NCBI GenBank assembly: GCA_004557655.1
Contig: SFGJ01000001.1
Span: forward strand, 62,001 to 126,000
Length of the DNA stretch: 64,000 bases
Source: Clostridiales bacterium
Lineage (GTDB): Bacteria; Bacillota; Clostridia; Oscillospirales; Oscillospiraceae
Direction of reading: 5' to 3'
Below, piece by piece: positions 15,280-22,955 of the stretch. The notes below the pieces were generated by a model. That model worked only from the letters and a program-made list of their open reading frames with translations. It made no database searches and was not told the origin of the DNA. The first letter of the stretch is position 1. Each line of letters begins with the position of its first letter. A program made the translations under genes and the position numbers.

Positions 15280-16503
15280 TTGCAGCAGCGGATTTACAGT
15301 GTCAGCGAGGTCAATCAATATATTAAGCAACTGCTGGAAGAGCAGCCCATTTTAAGCGGAATTCTGATCCGAGGCGAGATATCCAACTATAAAGTCTATC
15401 CCTCCGGTCATCATTATTTTACACTGAAGGACGGCCAGGGTGCCCTGCGCTGTGTGCTGTTTGCCGGTTCTGCCAAATATCTCCGCTTCTGCCCGGAAAA
15501 CGGCATGAAGGTTGTGGCTTCCGGTAAAATCAGCGCCTATCCTCGGGACGGAGCGTATCAGCTTTACTGCACTCGTTTGGTGTCTGACGGTGTCGGTGAT
15601 CTGCACATTGCTTTCGAGCAGCTCAAGCAGAAGTTGTACGCCCAAGGTCTGTTTGCACCGGAGCACAAGAAGGCATTGCCCGCCTATCCCCGGTGCATTG
15701 CCATTGTTACAAGCCCTGCCGGAGCGGCGGTCCATGACATGATTCGCATTCTGCGCCGACGCTATCCACTGAGCAAAGTTCTGCTTCTTCCGGTGCGTGT
15801 GCAGGGAAAGGAAGCCCCACCGGAGATCGCTTCTGCCATCCGATACGCTAACCGCTTTCAGTTGGCTGATGTACTCATTGTCGGCCGTGGCGGCGGATCC
15901 ATTGAGGACCTGTGGGCCTTTAACGAGGAGATCGTTGCCCAGGCTATTTACGACTCCCAAATCCCCGTTATTTCAGCCGTGGGGCATGAGCCGGATGTGA
16001 CCATATCCGACCTGGTGGCGGACTGCCGAGCCTCCACACCTTCCAATGCGGCGGAGATCGTTGTTCCGGATCAGGGGGAGCTGCGGCGCAAGCTGCAAAC
16101 GCTATCCGAGCGTATGAGTAAGAACCAACGGCACAAAATAGATGTGTATGATCGCCGTCTGCAGGAGCTGCAGCGCAAGCGTGTGCTGGCAGATCCCGTG
16201 GCTTTTCTGCAGGATCGCAGTATGCAGTTGGATTTTACCCAAGAAAAGCTGGTTACTGCTGTGGAGCGCGTTTTAGAAAGGTATACCCACCGCTTTACAC
16301 ATGCTGCGGCATCCTTGGACGCCATGAGCCCGCTGCGTGTGCTGCGCCGTGGTTACTGTGTGGCACAAAAAGAGGACAAGACTATATTGCGCAGCTGTTT
16401 GCAGGCGGAGCCGGGGGAGACCATTTCCCTGCGGCTTGCGGACGGCAGACTGCAATGCGTTGTAACAAAAAAGGGAGATGAACATGAAAAAAGCGACATT
16501 TGA
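15280..16503 (+). CDS. xseA: Exodeoxyribonuclease VII large subunit
   Basis: Catalytic subunit of ExoVII, which degrades single-stranded DNA from either end. The N-terminal OB-fold occupies about residues 1-100 (YSVSEVNQYIKQLLE opening). The catalytic region contains GRGGGSIEDLWAFNEE (about 206-221) and GHEPDVTISDLVADCRASTPSNAAE. A long helical arm (about 265-350) precedes the C-terminus. The open frame reaches back into nusB. The TTG at 15280 is chosen because GGAGGTGA lies just upstream; an ATG at 15247 is the alternative. It overlaps xseB by about 20 bases. Confidence 0.93.
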   Translation: MQQRIYSVSEVNQYIKQLLEEQPILSGILIRGEISNYKVYPSGHHYFTLKDGQGALRCVLFAGSAKYLRFCPENGMKVVASGKISAYPRDGAYQLYCTRLVSDGVGDLHIAFEQLKQKLYAQGLFAPEHKKALPAYPRCIAIVTSPAGAAVHDMIRILRRRYPLSKVLLLPVRVQGKEAPPEIASAIRYANRFQLADVLIVGRGGGSIEDLWAFNEEIVAQAIYDSQIPVISAVGHEPDVTISDLVADCRASTPSNAAEIVVPDQGELRRKLQTLSERMSKNQRHKIDVYDRRLQELQRKRVLADPVAFLQDRSMQLDFTQEKLVTAVERVLERYTHRFTHAAASLDAMSPLRVLRRGYCVAQKEDKTILRSCLQAEPGETISLRLADGRLQCVVTKKGDEHEKSDI

Positions 16504-16720
16504 GGAAAACATGACCCGTCTGGAAGAAATCGTAGCCTTGTTGGAGCAGGGTGACGCTCCCTTAAGCGAATCTCTTACTCTTTTTTCTGAGGGAAGTAAG
16601 CTTCTGGCCGCTTGCCGAAAGGAACTGGATACGGCGCAGCAGAAAGTAGTTAAGCTCACAAAGGGACCGGACGACGCACCCATGGAGGAAGACTTTACAT
16701 CCGAGGAGGAAACGGTATGA
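16484..16720 (+). CDS. xseB: Exodeoxyribonuclease VII small subunit
   Basis: A 78-residue helical protein that binds along the XseA arm. The family pattern TFEENMTRLEEIVALLEQGDAPLSESLTLFSEG spans residues 4-36. Two ATG codons are close together. The one at 16484 is preferred because AAGGGAG is correctly spaced for it but abuts the ATG at 16478. An acidic C-terminal tail follows. It overlaps xseA at its start and ispA by four bases at its end. Confidence 0.93.
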   Translation: MKKATFEENMTRLEEIVALLEQGDAPLSESLTLFSEGSKLLAACRKELDTAQQKVVKLTKGPDDAPMEEDFTSEEETV

Positions 16721-17589
16721 GTTATCAGGAGCGCTATAACGCCTATCAGCAGGCTATTGAGGAATATCTGGAGGGAATTTTCTCCGCCGAAGGCAAGCTA
16801 TACGGCAAGCTGCAGGAATCCATTCGTTACAGCCTTTTGTCTGGGGGCAAGCGGATCCGTCCCGTGCTGACCCTTGAGTTTGCCCGGTTAGGCGGCATCG
16901 ACTGGCATCTGGCTCTGCCCTATGCCTGCGCCCTGGAGTTGGTGCATAATTATTCGCTGATCCACGACGATCTGCCCTGCATGGACGACGATGATCTCCG
17001 CCGTGGCAAGCCCACCAACCATAAGGTATTTGGAGAAACTCTGGCGGTTTTGGCCGGGGATGCCATGCAGCCGGAAGCCTTTCGACTGATCTTGCAGGCA
17101 CGCGGTCTGTCCGCCGATAACCGCATAGAAGCTGCGCTGATCTTGGCAAGGGCTTGCGGGGGTGATGGTATGGTGGCCGGTCAGGTGCTGGATACCATTT
17201 GCCATGTGAAGGATGAGGCCGGACTTGCTTTGCTCAACCGTCTGAAGACAGGAGCTATGATTTCCGCCGCTGCAGAGCTGGGGTGCGTTGCCTCAAAAAT
17301 GCCTATGTACTGGCGGCAGCAAGCGGTGCTGTTTGCCGAGCAACTGGGGCTTGCCTTCCAGATCCGGGACGATATGCTGGATGTCATGGGGGACGAGAGC
17401 GTGTTTGGCAAGCCTATTGGCTCGGACAAGGAGGAGGGCAAGATTACCTATGTGGATCTTAAGGGCCTTGATGGATGCGCCGAAGAAGTAGAAAAATGCA
17501 CCATTGCCGCCAAGGAGGCCGTTCGGGACATTCCCGACCACGAATTCCTGTGGGAGTTGGCTGACCGTATGGTGGGGCGAAACAAGTAA
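16717..17589 (+). CDS. ispA: Polyprenyl (farnesyl/geranyl) diphosphate synthase
   Basis: A 290-residue all-helical trans-prenyltransferase joining IPP to an allylic diphosphate. The first aspartate-rich motif is DDLPCMDDDDLRRGKPTNHK (D84, D85, D90 and neighbours). The second is DDMLD at residues 218-222. The substrate-binding GGKRIRPVL is at 43-51. The product is probably farnesyl diphosphate, for undecaprenyl synthesis, judged from family and context. It overlaps xseB by four bases and precedes OLE RNA and dxs, the usual clostridial/bacillar order around OLE. Confidence 0.94.
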   Translation: MSYQERYNAYQQAIEEYLEGIFSAEGKLYGKLQESIRYSLLSGGKRIRPVLTLEFARLGGIDWHLALPYACALELVHNYSLIHDDLPCMDDDDLRRGKPTNHKVFGETLAVLAGDAMQPEAFRLILQARGLSADNRIEAALILARACGGDGMVAGQVLDTICHVKDEAGLALLNRLKTGAMISAAAELGCVASKMPMYWRQQAVLFAEQLGLAFQIRDDMLDVMGDESVFGKPIGSDKEEGKITYVDLKGLDGCAEEVEKCTIAAKEAVRDIPDHEFLWELADRMVGRNK

Positions 17590-17669
17590 TTCTCTGCGGG
17601 ACCTTCTGCGTATGGTGCGGGAGGTCCTTGTATTATTCCTTTATCACCGCTTGTATTTGCATAGACCTA

Positions 17670-17698
17670 TTGAATAATTGAATGAATTGTGATAAAAT
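17670..17698 (+). promoter_or_regulatory. Sigma-A promoter of the OLE RNA
   Basis: TTGAAT (17670-17675), 17 nt, TAAAAT (17693-17698). The predicted start at about 17705 coincides with the 5' strand of the closing helix of the OLE RNA. Just upstream, GGACCT/AGGTCC (about 17600-17633) may form a weak terminator for ispA. Confidence 0.65.
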
Positions 17699-17706
17699 AA
17701 ATAATT

Positions 17707-18366
17707 ACTGAATGGCGGTGCAGTATCCTAGTCAGATCTGCCGTCTTGTAAGAGGGGCCTAAAAATCCCTTAAAGGGCACAACTGTGAAGCCTCTGGTGC
17801 CTGCTTCTTACGCCCAGTTTGGGGTGGGTGCTGGAGGGAGGCGCGGCATTTGTCCGTGCCTGCAAAAGTAGGGCGCCTTCCAATGGCATGGAGGACCCGA
17901 CCCTGCTTCTGTGGAGACCTGTTCTTGTGCGCAGGCGTACTCCCCTTGTGGTAAAGCGACCTGTGTACGAAACAGATTGAGAACCTGCAATGCGGTGCTA
18001 CCCGGCCTTTTGGCTGCGAACGCTGTGTGCAGAGTAGCCTGCCTTGCGTGGAGTGGGTGGATTAGGGAGCCATGCGGAAGTATCCCCGGCCAGGGATGCT
18101 CTCCGATATTCCTCTGAAACCCCCTCTGCAAAAGAGGCTAAGAGACGGTTTGACTGCAGTGGAAATCACCTAGGCTGTCCCATAAAGGGTATCGATGAGG
18201 TTGCAGTGCGGACTAAGTGGCAGTCGGGTACTGCGGTAGGTAACGCCGCAGCTCGGGTTTTAATGGGAAACCGCCTGGTCGGCAACGAGAGGTAAACCGT
18301 GGGGAAATCCAACCCGTACCTAAGCCGTAAGATTTATCATCGGTGCTGCCGTCATTCAGTTTTTTA
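17707..18366 (+). ncRNA. ole: OLE RNA (ornate large extremophilic RNA)
   Basis: A non-coding stretch of about 650 nt between ispA and an OapA-like gene ahead of dxs, which is the described genomic location of OLE RNA. No sensible reading frame crosses it. It is full of local inverted repeats, and its ends pair: 17707-17718 (ACTGAATGGCGG) with 18349-18360 (CCGTCATTCAGT), allowing one G-U pair. A T-tract follows directly, so the closing helix may also act as terminator. The segment from about 18255 to 18335, with GGGAAACCGCCTGGTCGG and later GGTAAACCGTGGGGAAATCC, matches my memory of the conserved OLE 3' region. In Bacillus halodurans OLE forms a membrane ribonucleoprotein with OapA, OapB and OapC and affects cold, alcohol and Mg2+ responses. 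RNase P RNA was considered and rejected. A covariance-model search would settle it. Confidence 0.85.
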
Positions 18367-18390
18367 TTATGATTTAAGTGAGGGATTTTT

Positions 18391-18936
18391 TTGTCTGGTC
18401 ATGATAAAAGCAAAAAGACAAGGGATCATTGGCCGTTCCGGGTGTTTTTGATTGCGGTTTCTCTGTCCGCCGTAATGAGCTTCTGCTCCTCTGCGGCGCT
18501 GGAGGACAGTGGCATTTGGATCCCTATTTTGGTTTTAATGATCTTTATTCTTTTGGGTATCGTGTTCGATATGATCGGTGTGGCCGTAACGGCGGCTGAT
18601 CCCAAGCCCTTTCATTCAATGGCTGCCCACGGAGAAAAGGGAGGCCGGGAGGCAATACGGCTGCTGAATATGTCCAACAAGGTATCCTCACTGTGCAATG
18701 ATGTGGTGGGCGATATTTGCGGCATCGTCAGCGGTTCAACGGCAGCGGTGATCGTTACAGAACTGCAGCGCGGCTTTTCTACCACCTCGCTATTGATTTC
18801 TATTGGGGTTACAGCTCTGATCTCCGGCCTCACCATTGGAGGAAAAGCTTTATGCAAGCGAATTGCCATCGACGATTGCACCAAGGTGGTATACCGTGTG
18901 GCCCGAATAATGAATGCACTACATTTGTTCCGTTAA
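18391..18936 (+). CDS. oapA: OLE-associated membrane protein OapA
   Basis: A 181-residue integral membrane protein directly downstream of the OLE RNA and upstream of dxs. Four hydrophobic segments are visible (about residues 16-36, 43-69, 109-123 and 131-150), with a basic N-terminus (KSKKTRDH) and basic loops that could contact RNA. Asp104 and Asp108, in CNDVVGDICG, make the DX3D motif reported as important in B. halodurans OapA. The start is a TTG with GTGAGGGA upstream, six bases from the start. Identity rests on location, size, topology and the DX3D motif. It is unlikely to be an unrelated permease because the OLE context is so specific. Confidence 0.85.
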   Translation: MSGHDKSKKTRDHWPFRVFLIAVSLSAVMSFCSSAALEDSGIWIPILVLMIFILLGIVFDMIGVAVTAADPKPFHSMAAHGEKGGREAIRLLNMSNKVSSLCNDVVGDICGIVSGSTAAVIVTELQRGFSTTSLLISIGVTALISGLTIGGKALCKRIAIDDCTKVVYRVARIMNALHLFR

Positions 18937-18950
18937 CGGAGGAGTTAATT

Positions 18951-20810
18951 TTGATTTTGGAAAAGATCCGTGATCCGGAGGATATAAAAAGACTTAATGC
19001 AAGCCAAGTGGACCAGCTCTGCCGGGAACTTCGGGCGTTTCTGATTCAGAAAGTTGCCCATACCGGTGGACATCTTGCATCCAATTTGGGCGTGGTGGAA
19101 CTGACGGTTGCTATCCACCGTGTATTTGATACATCCAGAGACCGTTTGGTTTTTGATGTGGGGCACCAGTGCTATACCCACAAAATTCTTACCGGGCGTC
19201 AATCGCTGTTTCATACGTTGCGCCAACTGGGTGGACTTTCCGGTTTTCCCAAGCCTTATGAAAGTGAGCATGACGCTTTTGTGGCCGGTCATGCCTCAAA
19301 CTCCGTGTCAGTTGCATTGGGTATGGCCCACGCCAGAACTCTGCTCCACGAGGATTACAGTGTTCTGGCTCTGATCGGTGACGGAGCCATGACCGGTGGA
19401 TTGAGCTTTGAGGGACTGAATGATGCCGGCGCTTCCGGTGAGCCTATAATCGTCATTCTCAACGACAACGGGATGTCTATTGAGGCCAATGTGGGGGGCC
19501 TCAGCCGACACCTTTCCCGGCTTCGCTCTGAGGAAGGGTATAACAATTTCAAGAAATGGTACAAGGAAAAGCTGCAGGGCGACTCTCCCACCAAGAAAAA
19601 TCTGTATAAGGCCAGCTCTCAGGTGAAGCACTGGCTCAAGAGTACTCTGCTGCCGGAGAGCACCATGTTTGAGAAAATGGGATTTTCCTATATGGGTCCC
19701 GTGGACGGCCACAATGTGCAGAAGCTGACGCAGATGCTCACTTGGGCCAGAGAGAAGAACGAGCCGGTGCTGCTCCATGTGCTGACGGAGAAGGGGAAAG
19801 GTTACCCATTTGCACAGCAGGATCCTGAGCGCTTCCATGGTACGCCTCCTTTTGACCCGGCGACCGGCAGATCACTACAGGCACAAGAGGAGTGCTTTTC
19901 TGATGTATTTGGTGAGGCGCTGTTGAATCTGGCGAGGCAGGATAACCGCATTTGTGCCATTACTGCCGCCATGACCTCCGGCACCGGACTAACGGAGTTT
20001 TCAAAGGAATTCCCCCATCGCTTTTTTGATGTAGGTATTGCGGAGGGCCACGCTGTCGCCATGGCCGGCGGCATGGCAAAACAGGGGCTTATTCCGGTTT
20101 TTGCCGTGTATTCCAGCTTTCTCCAGCGCGGATTTGATATGCTGATCCATGACATCTCTCTGGATAACCTCCATGCCGTTTTCTGCGTGGATCGGGCAGG
20201 TTTGGTGGGGGCAGACGGGCGGACCCATCACGGCTGCTTTGATACGGCGTATCTGTCGGCCATCCCCGGTATGACTGTGTTATGTCCCGCCAGTTTTGCC
20301 GAGCTGAAGGATATGCTGCGTTATGCGGTATACGAAGTTGCCGGTCCTGTTGCCATTCGGTATTCTCGCGGCGGTCAAAAAAGCTATCAAATATCAAACG
20401 CTCCTGCCTATTATTCTCGGTTGCGTGAGGGATATGATTTCACGATTTTGACCTATGGGATGCTTATCAATGAAGCCTTAAAAGCCTCGGAATTGCTGGC
20501 TCAAAAGGATATTTCCATTCAGGTGTTGAAGCTAAACCGCATTGCTCCATTAAACGAGAGCGAAGTGGATCAAATGCTCAAAAAAACCAAGCGTTTATTG
20601 GTTTTGGAGGACTGCATTGCCGTGGGCTGTGTAGGCGAAAAAGTGGCCTGTTTAGCAACGCAGGCAGGGGTCAAACTGGATAAATTTATCATGAAAAACT
20701 GCGGTGCGAGGCTGCCGGATGAGGGCAGCGTGGATCAGCTAAATCAAGCATTAGGTCTGGACGCCGCGTCTGTGGCCGCATCTATTGAGGAGGCGCTGCA
20801 TGAGCAATAA
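18951..20810 (+). CDS. dxs: 1-deoxy-D-xylulose-5-phosphate synthase
   Basis: Thiamine-diphosphate enzyme for the first step of the MEP isoprenoid pathway (pyruvate + glyceraldehyde-3-phosphate). With the TTG at 18951 it has 619 residues, the normal length. The ThDP motif runs from GDGAMTGG to NDNGMSI. GHQCYTHKILTGR and the C-terminal transketolase domains (DVGIAEGHAVAMAGGMA) are also clear. The open frame extends into oapA, but ACGGAGGAG before 18951 and the family N-terminus fix the start. ispA, oapA and dxs are transcribed together around the OLE RNA. Confidence 0.95.
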   Translation: MILEKIRDPEDIKRLNASQVDQLCRELRAFLIQKVAHTGGHLASNLGVVELTVAIHRVFDTSRDRLVFDVGHQCYTHKILTGRQSLFHTLRQLGGLSGFPKPYESEHDAFVAGHASNSVSVALGMAHARTLLHEDYSVLALIGDGAMTGGLSFEGLNDAGASGEPIIVILNDNGMSIEANVGGLSRHLSRLRSEEGYNNFKKWYKEKLQGDSPTKKNLYKASSQVKHWLKSTLLPESTMFEKMGFSYMGPVDGHNVQKLTQMLTWAREKNEPVLLHVLTEKGKGYPFAQQDPERFHGTPPFDPATGRSLQAQEECFSDVFGEALLNLARQDNRICAITAAMTSGTGLTEFSKEFPHRFFDVGIAEGHAVAMAGGMAKQGLIPVFAVYSSFLQRGFDMLIHDISLDNLHAVFCVDRAGLVGADGRTHHGCFDTAYLSAIPGMTVLCPASFAELKDMLRYAVYEVAGPVAIRYSRGGQKSYQISNAPAYYSRLREGYDFTILTYGMLINEALKASELLAQKDISIQVLKLNRIAPLNESEVDQMLKKTKRLLVLEDCIAVGCVGEKVACLATQAGVKLDKFIMKNCGARLPDEGSVDQLNQALGLDAASVAASIEEALHEQ

Positions 20811-21603
20811 AACCCGATTGGATGTTCTGCTTACGGAACGCGGCCTGCTGGATTCCCGCCAAAAGGCTCAGGCGACCATTATGTCCGGTATTGTTTTCGT
20901 TAATGGACAGCGAATGGATAAGGTCGGTACCATGATTCCAAATGACTCTCAGATTGAAATTCGGGGCACAACTCTGAAATATGTCAGCCGTGGTGGGTTG
21001 AAATTGGAGAAAGCCATGCAGACTTTTCCACTTCAGTTATGTGAGAAAATCTGTGCTGACATCGGCTCGTCTACAGGCGGATTTACGGATTGTATGCTGC
21101 AGAACGGCGCAAAGAAGGTTTACGCCGTGGATGTTGGGTACGGCCAACTGGACTGGAAACTGCGCAATGATGAGCGGGTGGTGTGTATGGAGCGTACCAA
21201 CGCCCGGTATCTGACCCATGAGGATATCCCGGAGGAGTTGGATTTTGCATCCATTGATGTTTCTTTTATCTCCTTGAAACTGATTTTTCCCGCATTGTAC
21301 GGACTTCTGCGTGAAGGGGGAGAAATTGCGTGCTTAATCAAGCCTCAGTTTGAGGCGGGCCGTGAAAAAGTTGGTAAGAAAGGGGTCGTCCGTGATCCGG
21401 CTGTACATCTGGAGGTATTGGAAAACTTCCTCAATTATGCAAAGGAAAATCACTTTACAGTGCTTGGAATGACTTTTTCTCCTATTCGCGGACCTGAGGG
21501 AAATATTGAATACCTTGGTTTTTTGCGAAAATCGAATGAGCCGGATGCGCCATTGGATCTATCAGCCATTGTGAATGCGTCACATTGTGCCTTGAAGGAG
21601 TGA
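20800..21603 (+). CDS. TlyA family rRNA methyltransferase
   Basis: A 267-residue protein of the TlyA/hemolysin-A family (B. subtilis YqxC), expected to 2'-O-methylate rRNA. An N-terminal S4 RNA-binding domain (RLDVLLTERGLLDSRQKAQATIMSG, residues 4-28) is followed by an FtsJ-type methyltransferase domain with the SAM motif ADIGSSTGGFTDCML. The ATG at 20800 has GGAGG upstream and lies inside the end of dxs, an 11-base overlap. The dxs-tlyA-nadK-argR-recN order is conserved in Firmicutes. Confidence 0.92.
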   Translation: MSNKTRLDVLLTERGLLDSRQKAQATIMSGIVFVNGQRMDKVGTMIPNDSQIEIRGTTLKYVSRGGLKLEKAMQTFPLQLCEKICADIGSSTGGFTDCMLQNGAKKVYAVDVGYGQLDWKLRNDERVVCMERTNARYLTHEDIPEELDFASIDVSFISLKLIFPALYGLLREGGEIACLIKPQFEAGREKVGKKGVVRDPAVHLEVLENFLNYAKENHFTVLGMTFSPIRGPEGNIEYLGFLRKSNEPDAPLDLSAIVNASHCALKE

Positions 21604-21608
21604 ATTTT

Positions 21609-22496
21609 ATGGAAACAAAGAAAAAAATCATTCTTTGTCCTAATCCGTATCGGGATAAGGATATGCGTGTTGCCGCACAATCCAAGGCCATTTTAGAGGA
21701 AGTTGGGTTTGAAACAGTCGTATGTCTGCCGTTTCAGAAGGAGGGGTACGGCACAGATTTGGGTGTGCCGATCTTCCAGCTCACACATGAGATAAAAAAA
21801 GCGGATCTGCTTATTGCCTTCGGTGGAGACGGAACGATCCTTCATCTGGCCAAGACCGTTGCAATGAACAATGTGCCTGTTTTGGGCATCAATCTGGGCA
21901 GTCTGGGCTTTATGTCGGAGTTGGAGCCAAACGAACTGGATCGTCTGCGAGACCTGAAGGACTGGAACCTTACTATTGAGGATCGAATGATGCTGGATGT
22001 TTCCGTTGTGCGGGACGGCCGCACGGTATACAGCACCATTGCACTGAATGATGCCGTAATCTCTAAAGGCTCCATTGCCCGTGTGGTACGCCTGGAGATT
22101 TATACCGAGGAGGGCTTCCTTACCCGGGTAGGAGGCGACGGCGTGGTGATCTCCACACCCACCGGATCCACCGGTTATTCCATGGCTACCGGCGGACCCA
22201 TTGTGGAGCCTACCGCCCGAAATATACTTATCAGTCCCATCTGCCCCCATTCCACTCGTTCCAGCAGCTATGTGCTTGACCCGTCCCATGTGATTCGTGT
22301 GACGGCACCGGATGCTAACCGGAAGTTCGTTTACCTTTCTTCCGATGGCGGCAAGGCTTTTTCATTGAAAAACGAGGATGTGGTGCAGGCAAGTCTGTCC
22401 AAGCACACTATGAAACTGGTGCGCCTGTCAAAAAAGAGTTTCTGCGAGATTCTGGATAAGAAAATGGCAATGGAGGCTGCAAAATATGAAAAATGA
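21609..22496 (+). CDS. nadK: NAD(+) kinase
   Basis: A 295-residue ATP-NAD kinase producing NADP. The catalytic/phosphate loop GGDGTILH is at residues 72-79. GINLGSLGFMSEL and the NAD-binding TPTGSTGYSMATGGPIV are also family hallmarks. The in-frame upstream ATG at 21585 is inside tlyA; the ATG at 21609 with GAAGGAG upstream is the better start. It overlaps argR by 11 bases. Confidence 0.95.
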   Translation: METKKKIILCPNPYRDKDMRVAAQSKAILEEVGFETVVCLPFQKEGYGTDLGVPIFQLTHEIKKADLLIAFGGDGTILHLAKTVAMNNVPVLGINLGSLGFMSELEPNELDRLRDLKDWNLTIEDRMMLDVSVVRDGRTVYSTIALNDAVISKGSIARVVRLEIYTEEGFLTRVGGDGVVISTPTGSTGYSMATGGPIVEPTARNILISPICPHSTRSSSYVLDPSHVIRVTAPDANRKFVYLSSDGGKAFSLKNEDVVQASLSKHTMKLVRLSKKSFCEILDKKMAMEAAKYEK

Positions 22497-22938
22497 CCGT
22501 CAAAAAATGATTCTGGAGATCATAGCCCAAGAAGCAGTTGAGACGCAGGAACAGCTTCTGGCTTTACTGCAAGCCCGGGGCTTTACCGGTACGCAGGCTA
22601 CAATATCCAGGGATATAAAGCAGTTGCATCTTATTAAAGCACCGGCAGGGCAGGGAAAGTATCACTATGCCGTGTCCGACCACGGGACAAAAATCCATGT
22701 AGCGGACAAGCTGCAGAACATTTTCCGGGAGAGTATCGTGAATGTTGATTACGCGCAGAATCTGGTGGTGATCCACACCATGTCGGGTCTTGCCAACGGT
22801 GCTGCCGCCGCACTTGACAGCATGGATATCTCCTTCCTCATCGGTACCTTGGCGGGAGATGATACGGTGTTGCTCATAATGCGGGACAACGAGAGTGCCG
22901 CTGAATTTGCCACAAGTATCAAAATGATGCTGCGCTGA
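22486..22938 (+). CDS. argR: Arginine repressor ArgR
   Basis: A 150-residue hexameric arginine-sensing regulator. The N-terminal winged helix covers about residues 5-70 (GFTGTQATISRDIKQLHLIK, with the ATxSRD recognition pattern). The C-terminal arginine-binding domain shows GTLAGDDTVLLIMRD, matching the family's GTIAGDDTI block. It overlaps the end of nadK, so translation is coupled. It sits between nadK and recN as in B. subtilis. Confidence 0.95.
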   Translation: MKNDRQKMILEIIAQEAVETQEQLLALLQARGFTGTQATISRDIKQLHLIKAPAGQGKYHYAVSDHGTKIHVADKLQNIFRESIVNVDYAQNLVVIHTMSGLANGAAAALDSMDISFLIGTLAGDDTVLLIMRDNESAAEFATSIKMMLR

Positions 22939-22955
22939 TACGGAGGGAATACAAT

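Noticed and set aside
17911..18295. Two small plus-strand open frames of 68 and 83 codons inside the OLE region
   Set aside because: They lack ribosome sites and protein-like composition, and they overlap the structured RNA in different frames.
17707..18366. RNase P RNA (rnpB) as the identity of the large structured RNA
   Set aside because: It is about 250 nt too long, and I could not find the conserved RNase P core elements. The ispA-[RNA]-oapA-dxs context is specific for OLE RNA.
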